A program made the position numbers and the translations under genes. Below the pieces are notes generated by a model. That model saw only the letters and a list, made by a program, of their open reading frames with translations. It had not been told where the DNA came from and did not search any database. Shown here piece by piece: positions 1-38,400 of a DNA stretch of 64,000 nt. The stretch spans positions 71,548,001 to 71,612,000 of the forward strand of contig OZ231126.1 in NCBI GenBank assembly GCA_965153355.1. The letters run 5' to 3'. Positions within the stretch are counted from its first letter, which is position 1, and every line of letters starts with the position of its first letter. Source of the DNA: Flaccisagitta enflata. Taxonomy: Eukaryota; Chaetognatha; Sagittoidea; Aphragmophora.

Positions 1-71
1 CATGGGCAATAATTTATATTCCAAATGTCATAGACAATGATTCATAATCCAAATATCAGTCCCTCAACTTC

Positions 72-3000
72 ACCGCCACCTGCACAAGTTGGGCTACGAT
101 GAAAAAAAAAAAAATTTAGTAAGGAGGCTAAAAAAGGCCCAATCTTATGTAAAAAAACCTGGGGAATCCAACCGTGACCTTTTTAGAGCCCTACGCGGCT
201 GCGTTTAGGAACGGCCCCAAAAAAAACACCCAAAAATGGCTATTTTTGGGTATTTTTGGCCAAAATTTAGTACTTAAATGGAGGCCAAGTGTTTAAATTC
301 ATAGTTGGGGACACTTCAAGATGTAAGAGACTAGTAAAACAAGAATCATGATGATGGGGCTATTGTGGGGTACCTAAAAAGGCCCAAAAATGGCCCCTAA
401 AACGAAAAAAATGTAGTTTTTTTTCATTGTGACTACAAAAATGAATGGAATGACTTCAAATTTGAAATGGAAGTTCCTTATAAATGCAACTACCATCATG
501 TAAAAATTTGTGGCCCTCCTTAGATGGCTTCATAGGAAAATTTGGCCACAAAAACCAAAAATCGCTCCCAAAAAATCAGTTTGTTGAGTTCATTGACCTA
601 AAAACAATATTATAAGGTCAGGGTACCCCAATATTTTTTTCTATTTTGCTAATATAAGATGTTTGGAGGTTCCAAAAAAAATTTCAGGCCATATTTCCAA
701 AAAATGGCTGAGATATGACCATTTGAAGCGACGTGGTAAAAATGGAAAACGCCAAAAATGGTCATTTTTGGTGATTTTTTCAAACAATTGGGTACAAAAA
801 GGGGTCCCGTTCATTTTAATTCATAGTTGGGGACACTACAAGATGTAAGAGATTATAAAAACAGGAATCATAATGATGGGGCTATTGTGGGGTACCTAAA
901 AAGGCCAAAGGCCTAAAAAACGAAAAATGTAGTTTTTTTTCATTGTGACTACAAAATGAATGGAATGCCTTCAAATTGGAAATGGAAGTTCTTAATAAAT
1001 GCAACTACCATCATGTAAAAATTTGTGGCCCTCCTTAAATGGCTTCATAGGAAAATTTGGCCACAAAAACCAAAAATCGCTCCAAAAAAATCAGTTTTTT
1101 TAGTTCATTGACCTAAAAACAATATTTCAAGATCAGGGTTCCCCAATTTCTTTTTTCTATTTTGCTATTATAAGATGTTTGGAGGTTCCAAAAAAAATTT
1201 CAGGCCATATTTCCAAAAAATGGCTGAGATATGACCATTTGAAGCGACGTGGTAAAACTGAAAAATGCCAAAAATGGTCATTTTTGGTGATTTTTAAAAA
1301 CAATTGGACACAAAAAGGGGTCCCGTTCATTTTAATTCATAGTTGGGGACACTACAAGATGTAAGAGATTATAAAAACAGGAATCATAATGATGGGGTTA
1401 TGGTGGGGTACCTAAAAAGGCCCAAAAAGGGCCCCTGAAGCAAAAAATAAATAGTTTTTTTTTTATTGTGACTACAAAAATGAATGGAATGCCTTAAAAT
1501 TAGAAATGGAAGTTCCTAATAAATGCAACTACCATCATGAAAAAAAATTTTGGCCCTCCTTAAATGGCTTCATAGGAAAATTAGGCCACAAAAAAAATTG
1601 CTCAAAAAAATCAGTTTTCTCAGTTCATTGACCTAGAAACAATATTTGAAGGTCAGGGTACCCCAATTTTTTTTTGTTTTGCTAATATAAGATGTTTGGA
1701 AGTTCTTAAAAAAGTGCTACGCGACTCTACACCCCGCTTTGTCTGTCGGTCCGTTGGTCCGTCCGTCGGTCCGTCGGTCCTTTCGTCCGTCGGTCGGTCG
1801 GTTGGTCCGTCCATCACACTTTACTTTTTTTGGGTTTTTAGGGTTTTAGGGTTTTTGGCTAAAAAATCACAAAAAATGACCATTTTCGGCGTTTTCCATA
1901 TTTACCACGTCGCTTCAAATGGTCATATCTCAGCCATTTTTTGGAAATATGGCCTGAAATTTTTTTTGGAACCTCCAAACATCTTATATTAGCAAAATAG
2001 AAAAAAAAATTGGGGTACCCTGACCTTCAAATATTGTTTTTAGGTCAATTAACTCAAAAAACTGATTTTTTTGGAGCGATTTTTGGTTTTTGTGGCCAAA
2101 TTTTCCTATGAAGCCATCTAAGGAGGGCCACAAATCTTTACATGATGGTAGTTGCATCTATAAGGAACTTCCATTTCAAATTTGAAGTCATTCCATTCAT
2201 TTTTGTAGTCACAATGAAAAAAAAAATACATTTTTTTCGTTTTAGGGGCCCTTTTTGGGCCTTTTTAGGTACCCCACAATAGCCCCATCATTATGATTCC
2301 TGTTTTTATAATCTCTTACATCTTGTAGTGTCCCCAACTATGAATTAAAATGAACAGGACCCCTTTTTGTACCCAATTGTTTAAAAAAATCACCAAAAAT
2401 GACCATTTTCGGCGTTTTCCATTTTTACCACGTCGCTTCAAATGGTCATATCTCAGCCATTTTTTGGAAATATGGCCTGAAATTTTTTTTGGAACCTCCA
2501 AACATCTTATATTAGCAAAATAGAAAAAAATATTGGGGTACCCTGACCGTTTGATATTGTTTTTAGGTCAATGAACTCAAAAAACTGATTTTTTGGAGCG
2601 ATTTTTGGTTTTTGTGGCCAAATTTTCCTATGAAGCCATCTAAGGAGGGCCACAAATTTTTACATGATGGTAGTTGCATTTATAAGGAACTTCCATTTCA
2701 AATTTGAAGTCATTCCATTCATTTTTGTAGTCACAATGAAAAAAAAACTACATTTTTTCCGTTTTAGGGGCCCTTTTAGGTACCCAACAATAGCCCCATC
2801 ATCATGATTCTTGTTTTACTAGTCTCTTACATCTTGAAGTGTCCCCAAGTATGAAATTAAACACTTGGCCTCCATTTAAGTACTAAATTTTAGCCAAAAA
2901 TACCCAAAAATAGCCATTTTTGGGTGTTTTTTTGGGGCCGTTTCTAAACGCAGCCGCGTAGGGCTCTAAAAAGGTCACAGTTGGATTTCCCAGGTTTTTT

Positions 3001-3092
3001 TACACAAGATTGACCTTTTTCTAGCCTCCTTACTCAATTTTTTTTTTGCGATGAGAAATAATGCAGCTAGCTCAACTTGTGCAGGTGGCGGT
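72..3092. mobile_element. 3.0-kb fold-back (palindromic) repeat element
   Basis: The ends are inverted copies of each other: the left end near 72 reads ACCGCCACCTGCACAAGTTG and its reverse complement lies at 3073-3092. The two arms then match through the whole element, for example the GCCCTACGCGGCTGCGTTTAG stretch near 190 and its inverse near 2945. Within the left arm there are about 2.8 tandem copies of a unit of about 516 bp (equivalent points at 663, 1179 and 1696). The right arm holds about two copies in inverse orientation. The loop at about 1713-1815 is a GGTC-rich piece of the CGCGAC repeat family. Open frames of about 61 codons repeat with the unit but look like non-coding AT-rich sequence. 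I see no transposase. It is probably a non-autonomous fold-back element. Confidence 0.85.
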
Positions 3093-3110
3093 TCATCTCT
3101 CTTCCCGTTT

Positions 3111-3715
3111 TAACACCTCTCACATAATTAAACGATCTGGCAAAAAGATCAAAATTGATAGAAATAATGCATTCACTGGGCTGAAATTTGACACAGAGGG
3201 AGCTAAAATATAGTATTTTTGCAATCTTGGGCAAAATTGTGTACCTGGGAAAGTGCGTTGCTCTCAGAATGTGTTATGCCAAATATCCAGTAAAAGATTT
3301 TGATTTATTTTGACAAGTAAATTTTTGATGATGAGACAACATAAATCTCCCTAAGATTTACCATGAAAAACGCACGAAAACAATAATTCTCAGGTTCTTG
3401 TACCACTAACAGAGAAAAATGAATTAACAGTGCCAAAATACAATCATTGACAGCTGCAAAAAGTAGAGAAAACCCCTGTCAAATTTAATGATTATAACGA
3501 CAAATTTATAGCTAAACTAAACCCAAAATTTGCATGATATCATTTGATGAAGCTATTTACAGCTATTGGATGGCAGGATTTGAAGTTTTTTTGTAGAATC
3601 CTCATTGGAATAACATGTTTTGATATTATCATTAACCTGGACTCCTTTTTTGGACTTTAAAACGCAATTATGGACAAGTTCTGATCCCAGTTCGCCTAAT
3701 TTTGTGAGAGGTGTT
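3111..3715. mobile_element. 605-bp TIR element (MITE candidate)
   Basis: A 20-bp terminal inverted repeat lies at 3111-3130 (TAACACCTCTCACATAATTA) and 3696-3715, with 19 of 20 positions matching. It immediately follows the large fold-back element. The interior has no coding potential. A diverged relative of the interior (a stretch around GAAATTTGACA followed by GAGCTAA/TAGCTAA) recurs at about 63495-63640. Confidence 0.6.
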
Positions 3716-4269
3716 ACTTGCCCCCGTTGTCTTAAGTCCAGGCGATATCTACAGTATCTCCCTGCTTCTATCTATGGAATTCTACTGATTTCAAAAAACA
3801 GTCAACAAATGAGAACAGAACGCGTGCGTTTATTAAGCTTTTTTTTTAAGATGATAAAGAAGTGGCTGCATTGTGTTGTACAGCAAATGCGCGAAAGCAT
3901 GTAATACATTGAATGGAAATCAAGTGTAAATCAAGTGAATCTGGTAGATCAGAACCAGAAAACTTGTGGTATATAGATCGGAACCAAAATGACATATGAG
4001 AGAGAGAGGGATAGAGATTATGTGGCTACGCTGGATTAACTGCAGCATATTTAAATACGAAAATGAGAACAGTGCGCGTGCGCTTAAGATATGGAACTTA
4101 AAATGGTCTAACATGCTTTACACCCAAAAAGGACTGTTTCATCCCAGGGTATATAAACCCTCTCGGTCGAATCAAAAGTGACTGCAAGGGGTCCTCAATC
4201 CGTCATGAGGGACGACTGAGAATTAGACGGGCAGAAAGGGACATTTCACAGCTTTCATATGGGAGTGGT
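3716..4269 (-). other. 3' flank / probable 3' UTR of the hnRNP U-like gene
   Basis: This is non-coding sequence downstream of the hnRNP U-like stop codon on the minus strand. A minus-strand AATAAA occurs at 3834-3829 and could be a polyadenylation signal about 440 bases after the stop. No other feature is apparent. Confidence 0.4.
3829..3834 (-). terminator. candidate polyadenylation signal, hnRNP U-like gene
   Basis: AATAAA on the minus strand, about 436 bases downstream of the TGA at 4272-4270. It is a six-base match in AT-rich DNA, so support is weak without transcript data. Confidence 0.25.
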
Positions 4270-28879
<24,610 letters not shown>

Positions 28880-30419
28880 TTTTAGACAATAAAGGTATGG
28901 AATGTCATATAAATCTGGAAAAAAGTTGTGTAAAATTCAAGACAATAGCGAGAGAAAAACAGGAGATCACAGTCAAAACATAAATCGGACTTAATAGGAT
29001 TGATGCTTAAAAACATTATTCGGGGTCCTCGAAATTCATGACGCCCTTTTAAATCAGTTTGTCGCTCAGTGTAGAGTCAGTTCATCAGAGACAGGAGGAA
29101 GTATTTCGTTTCTCGCATGCAGGAGAAACAGCAGGCGATAGCCAAACCGTCTTCCTGTGTCCCGACTGGATTCCATTAGGATCAATGAATGGATGGATCG
29201 ATGGATCGATGGATCAAACACGTTTTCGCGATCCTGAAAAGGGTGAAAGCCAATTTAGACACTCAGGACCGTTTCATAGCAACGTGACACCAGCGTTTTC
29301 CAAATGGAGTGATGGAACAGTATCCAATTTAGCTGATATGGCAGATCGGCAATGACATATCCAAAATGAATGTCAGTGACAGTTGCACGCAAACGTCCAC
29401 GGGTGAGAACACAGATATACAAAACTGTAATGCACCAAGCACGGCAATGATCCCAGTCGGTAATATGAACGAATAGAAACATATAACTTATAAAGTAACG
29501 GCTGTTTCAAGCGAAACATTGTGATGTAGAGTGCGTGAAGGACAATGAATTACAAATTGACAGGCGAAGAAAGTTTCGTCATTTTCGACTGTTAGTAGCG
29601 TTTTGTTTTGATACCTGGTTGGGCGTTGTTTAAGTTGAGAAGTAGTCGCTTGTTCCATGGTTTGTGGTAAAACGTCTTGTAGCCGTAAATGAAGTCTTGT
29701 TGCCGATCATGAGTTTTGTTAACCGTAACGCGTGAAATTGTTCACGTGACCGTATTCAGTTTCGTCGTTATCGTTGAATTACATTCGTTTCTTTGATGCG
29801 TTTTTTTGTTAACAGTGATAATTGTTAACGTTACGAGTTTTTTGTTAACAGTAATATTTGTTAACGTTGGGAGTTTTTTGTTAACGGTGATATTGTTAAC
29901 GTTAGGAGTTAATGCCAGTGATGTTTAGTCCATGTTTCGTTTAAACTTTTTTTCGTCTTTTCCTTGTTTTTGGTCACGATTGTTTTACGTTCGTGACTGG
30001 TTGTGGTTTGATTAAGAGATTCTAATCATATCAAATCAAACTATCCCCCTAGATAAGCATTCAAACCAAAGAATTGAAACGACGTGAGTGGTATACGTGT
30101 ATACGCGATGAGTGAGACGAAATTAATTCAGATACGGATTAAATATACACGCGAAAATCAATCACAAACGTGACACGCACGTTTGATTGAATGAGTTACG
30201 ATTATGTCAGGGTCAAATTAAAGAGAGAAACTAGGAGAACATCCATACATACAAACGATCGTACGATATATATAACTAAATTGCACTAAACGGCGAAATC
30301 AATCGCTCAGAATCTTACCAAAAGTACAAAACTTCAAAAGGGATGGTGGTAAAACACCATTATAACGACGATGCAAAAAAGAGAAATGCGCCATCTCACG
30401 AGGTCCACAAAAAGCGCGC
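28880..30419 (-). other. intergenic: hnRNP U-like 5' side and RBM45-like 3' side
   Basis: Contains no coding exon that I can support. The 5' UTR and promoter of the hnRNP U-like gene should lie in the first kilobase. A patch at 29815-29905 repeats a GTTAACGTTRSGAGTTTTTTG unit three times. No TATA box or other core promoter signal is convincing. Confidence 0.5.
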
Positions 30420-32417
30420 TTAGGTTTTGCGACGTTTCGCGTCAGAACTGCCATCTCCTCTCTCTTCCTCCGCTTCGATAACCTTAAAGCCGAAAATGAG
30501 GAGGAAAGGAATTGAATGAGCAGGAAAGGAATTGATTGAAAGAGGAAGGGAAACGAGCGAGGAGGAAGAGAATCGAGCGAGGAGGAAGGGAATTGAATGA
30601 GGAAGAAGGGAATACAGCGAGGAGGAAGGGAATCGAATGAGGAAGGGAATCGAATGATGAGGAAGGAAATTGAACGAGGAGGAAGGAAATTGAATGAGGA
30701 GGAAGGAAATTGAATGAGGAGGAAGGAAATTGAATGAGGAGGAAGGAAATTGAATGAAAGAGGAAGGGAATCGAGCGAGGAGGAAGGGAATCGAGCGAGG
30801 AGGAAGGGAATCGAGCAAGGGAATCGAGCAAGGAGGAAGGGAATCGAATGAAAGAGGAAGGAAATCGAATGAGGAGAAAGGGAATCAAATGAGGAGGAAG
30901 GGAATCGAATGAGGAGGAAGGAAATCAAATGAGGAGGAACGGAATTGAATGACGAGGAAGGGATTTGAATGAGGAGGAAGGGAATCAAATGAGGAAGGGA
31001 ATTGGATGAGGAGGAAGGGAATCAAATGTGCAGGAAGGGAATCAAATGAAGGGAATCAAATGAGGAGGAAGGGAATCAAATGAGGAAGGGAATCAAATCA
31101 GGAGTAAGGGAATCAATTGAGGAGGAAGGGAATCGAATGAGGAGGAAGGGAATCGAATGAGGAGGAAGGGAATCGAATGAAGAGGAAGGGAATCGAATGA
31201 AGAGGAAGGGAATCAAATGAGGAGGAAGGGAATCAAATGAGGAGGAAGGGAATCGAATGAGGAGGAAGGAAATCAAATGAGGAGGAAGGGAATCAAATGA
31301 GGAGGAAGGGAATCAAATGAGGAGGAAGGGAATCAAATGAGGAGGAAGAATGTCAAATGAGGAGGAAGGGAATCAAATGAGGAGGAAGAATATCAAATGA
31401 GGAGGAAGGAAATCAAATGAGAAGGAAGGGAATTGAATGAGGAGGAAGGGAATTGAATGAGGAGGAAGGGAATTGAATGAGGATTGAGGAGGAAGGGAAT
31501 GGAATGAGGAAGGGAACTGTATGAGGAGGAAGGGAATCGAATGAAGAGGATAAGACTCAAATGAAGAGGATGGGACTTGAATGAAAAGGAAGGAAATCAA
31601 ACAAGGTGGGAGGGATGCAAATGTAGAGGAGTTGAATGAGGAGTGAGGAAAGCAAATGATGAGGAAGGAAAGCAAATAATAAGGAAGGGAAGCAAATGAA
31701 GAGGAAGGGAATCAAACAAGGAGGGGGGGATGCAAATGAAGAGTTGATAGGGCTTGAACAAGATGGGCATGAGAGTCGGAACAGTTATGATTTTGCTCTG
31801 AAATCAAACTCAACTGCGTGTAAGATATTGCCTGTACAGCTAAACGCCACCTTCTATTACCCTGGAAGTGGCACCCATGCATAGATCTTGTAGTTCTGCT
31901 TTGGATTCCAACGGAAAATTTATAGCGCAAAATAATTACAATAGGTAATATGTAATTTATTGATGACATATTGGCAAACGATCGCATCCTCGCGCTGAAA
32001 GAGGCTGAAAAAACACAAGTCTTTTTTTCAATACGGCCCCTCCTTTGAGTTTTGATTAAGTTATCCTCATTCCGGGCCATTATTGTTTTCTGTGCACCTT
32101 AAAATCAATCTGGCCCCAAAATATCTTAAAATTATGCTCGATCCGGCCCAGTACTGATAATTGAATCATCATCCCAGCCACTGCACACAACGCAATCCTC
32201 CCTATTACTTTTGTGCTGGTAACGGGTCAGGGATCTTTGAAGAAAGGGTTTCGGATCTTCTTGATAATTATTGATTGATCTCAGTCAGTTCTCTGATTCT
32301 TTTAGATCTTTTCACATCTTTTCAGATCCAGATCCAGAGCTACTTTTAGTGCATCAATCTGATTCAATGCATGACACTCAGTGTTTAACAGAGATACTGT
32401 GAAAAAGAAAGAGAAAA

Positions 32418-32498
<81 letters not shown>

Positions 32499-35400
32499 GA
32501 ATATAAGCTGAAAAGCGCCATGTCAAAGCTTCAAAAATTTTTTGCCACAAAAATTTTTTTGCTTAAAAATTTTTTATATCTTCAAAATTTTTCTCCCCTT
32601 TAAACTTTTTTGCTAAAAATATTTTTTCACTTCAAAAATTTTTTCGCTTCAAAATTTTTTTTTTCATTTTGAAATTTTTTCGCTTAAAAATTTGTTTTTG
32701 CTTTAAAATTTCTTTAACTTCAAAATTTTTTCGCTCATAAAATTTTTTTGCTCAATTTCATTTGCTAAAAATTTTTTTTGCTTCAAAAATTTTTGTGCTT
32801 AATTTTTTTTGCTCAATGATTGTTTTTGCTTCAGAGATTTTTTCACTTTAACATTTTTTTTCCCTTAAATTTTTTTTTTTTTAAAGTATTTTTTGCTTCA
32901 AAATTTTTTGGCTAGATTTTTTTCACTTTCTCTTTCTCTCTCTCTCTTTCTCTCTCTTACATAGTATCTCTGAGTGTCATGCACTGAATCAGATTTTTCT
33001 AAAGAAAATTGAGCTTAATTTGATGCACTAGAGGGAGCTCTGGATCCAGATCCAAAAAGATCCCGAGAGATTTAAAAGGATAATTGAACAGATTGGGATC
33101 AATTGATAATTATCAAGAAGATCCCTGACCCGTTACCAGTACAGAAGTAATAGGGAGGATTGCGTTGTGCTTCGCCGATGAAACATCTCTCTCTCTTTCG
33201 CTCTCTCTCTCTCCCTTCTCTCCCTTCTCTATTTGGCGAAAGATTCATTTATTTACGCGCACGGCTAAGGTTCACGGCTTGCGTTCATTAAGCAGCTTCT
33301 TCGCGCGCGGTTTCTTAGCGCTCATTAAGCAGTTCTTCCACTTAGCAGATTAAATCAAAAGTCAGTCAGTAGTTGAGTTTGGTTTGGAAGCCGTTTTAGA
33401 ATTGTTTCCTATCGAAGCTGGATTTAAACTTTGGAAAAGTGTCATAACTTCTAAACTATTTAAGATATTGACTTGAAATTTGAAATACGCACTCGCTTGA
33501 CCATCGCGGACCTTCAGGCAAAAATTCGAGGTTGTTACTGAAGAGGAACAGGGTTTATTTTTCGCTGTCTAGAGTTGAATGAGGAAGGGAATCAAATGAT
33601 GAGGAAGGAAAGCAAATTAAGAGCAAAGGAAGCAAATGAAGAGGAAGAGAAGCAAATGAAGAGGAAGTGAGTCGAAGAAGAGTTAACCAATGAAAGGAAC
33701 AAACGTTTCAAACCTTAAGCCTGCAGCCGGCGATTTCGGCTCCGTTAAGCGTGTGTCTACAATCCTCGGCCGATTGTCGCGAGTCGAACTTTGCGTATCC
33801 AATGGCCTTTCCAGGGAGAGTGTAGACGTCGATCAAAGCGCCGAAACGACAAAAGGCGTCCTCCAGAATCGGCTGAGCCAAAGCGCGCGGAGAACAAATG
33901 ATGAACAGACGAGCCTTGTACGCGCGGTTGGACTCGCCTGGATCTTTCGGCACTGCGAAGACGGAAAGATACATTCAAAACCTCAGTTTAATCACCAATT
34001 TCAACAGGGTTGTACATTCAGATAGGTTTGAATTAGGTCTAAGGGGTAGGGTTGGATTTAGGGGTAGGGTTGGGTTTAGGGGTAGGGTTGAATTTAGGGG
34101 TAGGGTTGAATTAAGGGGTAGGGTTGAATTTAGGGGTGGGAATGAGCGCGGCCGTCTCCTTTACCTTTGTCCCTGGAGCTACAGGTTCAGCCCAAAAACA
34201 GCCCCATCCTTTTGCCACTGCCATTCACGCCATCAATCTTTGACTCACCTAAACCTTTCTTTGACGGCAGCTCCACGCTGACGGGATAAAATGGAACGTC
34301 AGATGATTTGCCGGAGCCATGAGAATCCGGGATGAACTTGGCGACGATACGATAGCCTGCGCGAAAGAGAATGACGGCATCTTTGAAATTGATGTGCGCG
34401 CCATTGTCTCAGGGACAGTTTGGGTGTGCCTCGACACTACGTTTTTGGGCAGCGGCCCCAAAGAGGTCGATGACCTATGCTTTCACACATATGGGAAATT
34501 TTCTCCTCCTCCTTCTCCACCCACCCCCCACCAAATCCTCCCCTTCTCCTTCTCCGTCCCCCCCCGCCAAATCCTGCCAAACCCTGTCAAATTCTGCCCA
34601 ATACTGCCAAATCCGATTATACTTCGCAAAGTTCCGCCAATTTCTGCCAAATTCTTTAAAATTCTGCCAATTACTGCCAAGTTAGGTCATCCCCCCAGCT
34701 ACCAGGAGAAGGAGCAGAAAATTCCTCATATGTGTGAAAGCATAGATAATTGACCCTTTTAATCACTGACTACTCCAGCAGGGCACGGGTACCGCTGACC
34801 ATCTGACGCTTTTGCGACTATTTTTTATGGATTTGTACGGTCCATGGCAATACTAAACAAGACCTGGGCATTAGAAAATATTTCAAGGGGCGGTTTTTGA
34901 GAAATTCCCAATTTTGTAAATTTTCAACCATATTTTAGCATGTAGATTCTGCTGAGTTACTTGGGCTACTTTTTTCTATGCTTAGCGTTAATCCTAATGA
35001 AATTTCCTTTCCTTAGATAGGTCGCACTGTTTATTTTCAATCAGGGATAAAATTTTCGTTTTTTATGCCACCATTTCAAATTTGTAATGGTGACATGAAA
35101 AATGAAAAATCTAATCTTTTTTAAAACTATATAGTGCGACCTATCAAATGAAAGGGAATTTTATAAGGATAAACATTCTGCTATCAAAAAGGAGATCCTA
35201 GTGACTCTGCACAATCTACTAGCTTGAACATGGAAGAAAATTGAAAAAATTGAAAATTTCTCAAAAACCATTCCTTAAAATATTTTCTACTGTCCAAGTC
35301 TTGTTTAGTAATGCAATTCACCATACAAATCCATAAAAAAAACCAGAGTAATGTTGAGGCACACCCAAAGTGTTGCTGAGACAATGGTGTGCGATAAGAT

Positions 35401-38400
35401 ACAAGGCGCGCAACTGAGTACCATTTTAACTACTTTTAAATACATCGTTCTCTAGAACTAAAGGCTCTTTTTTGCTGATGCTTAATAGATCTGCTTGTAT
35501 ACATGAATCAACATGGGTTAACCACCCGGACAGACAAAGTTAATTCACATAAATCATTGCATCGCAATTTACCTGGCGGATACTCAAAGCCATTAAGCTT
35601 CCTGTGAGCGTATTGAGCCCAGTTGAGGGAATTAAATGTGATGTTGGCGACACCGGGAGAGGTCACGTCACACCTGAGATAACAGATAATAACATTTCAC
35701 TCGGAAAACTGCAGCATCCTTCTTAGGGCCGTTCTTAGGCCATTTCTAGCCGGGAATACGCCGGTAAGACGCCCCTACGGGCCTGTAGTAGATATATCCC
35801 AGGGCTTTCCACTAGCGTGCGACAAATGCAGCAAGATCGATCGCCTACCTTTTGAATCCCGGAATGATTTCGCAAAGGAAGGTCAGATTGCGCTCGTCGA
35901 TATCCTTGGCGCAGAGCAGACGCAACGAGGCTGTGGCCTCCGGATCATGCGGGGGATTCACCACGTCGGGCGGCAACAAGCCCAAGAGGCCCGCGGGGCT
36001 GTTGGATAAATATTCCATCCCCATGCAGGCGGGTTCGCCATGAAAGCCACCGCCACCAGCGCCGCCGCCACCTCCCCCGCTGTCATGCCGGGCTCCGCCA
36101 CGTGGACCGCCTTTGCTGAACGGGTTTTCGCGCGATTCCGCGAAAACGGCGCGAAATGAAGCGTCGCACTCTTCCAAAGCACGAGCCGCTTCGTAGAAAC
36201 GAAAGTATTTCACGAAAGCCAACCCTGGAAATGTGAGAGAAAGTCAATAATCAATCAATGATCACGTTCATGGATCATTTCATCATGAATCAAATGAGCA
36301 GAATCAGTTAGAGAAACCACGCGAAGTGGTCAAGTAGGTCTAGGTCTTCGCTAACGAGCCTGGTTCAAGTAGGGTCTGAAAACTGACCTTTTGGTTTTTG
36401 GGTCTGTTTGTCTTTGACCATGTTGATAAATTCAATCGCTCCGAACTGGCCAAAATGTTCACGGACGTCCTCCTCGGCGTATTCCTGAGGAACCTGGACA
36501 GTGGAGATGAAAGAAAAGGTAAGAGACGGCCTAATGTCCATTAAATGACATTCAACGGCAAACGAGTTTTGAATACTGTTAGGCGCGGTATGAACAGATG
36601 AGATAAAGAGGTAATTTCCAAGTATTGTGTTTTTTTTTTTAATTTATTACTATTTATTTTTTGCCGCGGCCTTCCAAGACCATGTGAGATAGTACAAACC
36701 AGTATTCAATCTCTAAGATATTTTCATCGCTCCATTATTCACCGAACAAATTCACAAGTACATCAATCAAATCTATCAATAAACCTTTACATCCATCTAT
36801 CCATCCTTGGCCAAGCCAAACAACCAACTCACCCGAATGAAAAGTCTTATGAGTTCTTCTTCTGACACGGAGTCTTTGCCCGTGCCGTACTTAGTGGCCA
36901 CCATGACCTTCAATGGTTTGGGTGATCCAGACAAGACCTTGCCATTCAGCTCCTCGATGGCTTTGGCAGCCTCAGACGCTTTCGAGTATTTGACAAACGC
37001 GATGCCGGTCACGGAATCTTTGTCATCGCGTTTTTTCACCTGAACGAAACAAAGAGGGACGTTGTAAACTTTTAATTACCATCAAAGTCTGAGCTTCCTA
37101 AATTTTCGGGGATGGCACCAAGGAACTGGGCAATATCATACCTTACAGCAAGGCTACCGAATTACAAATGTACACATATAGAGATTAGAGAACCACAAAA
37201 TCTCTCATGGGGCGGCATGCCATATGCCTTATAGGCGGGTACGCCTTAAAGGAGTATCCGTACTACATGTACATGTACATGTATATTTCTTAATCTCATG
37301 ATTGTTTAGGCCCATTGTTTTTTTTCAGATCTCACACTCAGTAAAAATGGCCGTGAGCATGATTTCATTTCAATCAAATTTGTACGCATTAACCTCTATA
37401 GACGAAAGTGAAATACAAGAAGTTAACCCCCCAAAAACTGTAGCACCCCCCCCCCCCAACAGCCTCAACCGCTGAATAGAGAAATGTATATAAGGTAGGG
37501 AATGGTAGCTTATATCAATATAATTAGCCTCATCAGAGCAATTTTGGAATTTCATCCCCAGTCTTGAATTATGGCTTAAAAACTAGTTAAAAATGACATT
37601 TTTCAAATTTTACTGAATGTGCAATTTTTCACTAATTTTTTAGCAATATCTCCACAATGGGGATGAAATTCCAATATCGCTCTGATGAGGCTAATTGTAT
37701 TTATACAAGTTACCATTCCCTATTGTATATGTTTCTCTTCATTCAGTGGTTGAAGCTGTAGGGGGGGTGCAACAGTTTTTGGGGGGTTAACTTCTTGTAT
37801 TTCACTTTCGTCTGTATAGGCTATATCTCGAAAGCTGAAGATTACCATCCTTATGTTCTCAATGGTTCCATAATCCTTAAAGGCTTTTCTCAGCTCGTCT
37901 TCGCCAATGGTCGAGCCGTGAACGAGGAACAAACGAGAATGTGGGACTTCATCTTTGTCACCGGGTCCACCCCCACGAGCGCCTGCAAACAAATTCAAAA
38001 ATTGAAAACCCAAATAACAGACTACACACGGAAGCAAAATACAAGGTGTGTAGGCGCGTAAGTTTTAGCATACCCCCCTACAGCCAATTCAGCTGCATTA
38101 ATTATCAATTTTTAAGTTGTTTTGAGAACCTAAGGGGTATATAAATGGCGTCATCAGAGCGATTTTTGAAGTTCTGTTTTGAAACCTCAAATTTACCCAT
38201 TTTGCCCCTAAAATAGCTGCTCCGCCAAAGGCTGAAAAAAGGGTAGAAAAGGGCAAATTTTAGGGGTTTTAGATAAAAATTCAGAAATCGCTCTGATGAC
38301 GCCATTTATATTCCTCATAGGTACTCAAAAAAAATTTAAATAAAAGATTTTAACAAGCTGAATTGTCTGTAGGGGGGTATGCTATAACTTTTGGTGCCTC

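Noticed and set aside
663-2501. Repeated 61-codon frame (three places) as a conserved small protein
   Set aside because: It copies the 516-bp unit and occurs in both arms; it begins with TTG rather than ATG and has AT-rich, non-protein-like composition.
33981-34140. Interstitial telomere
   Set aside because: The units are TTTAGGGGTAGGGTTG variants rather than TTAGGG, and the array is short.
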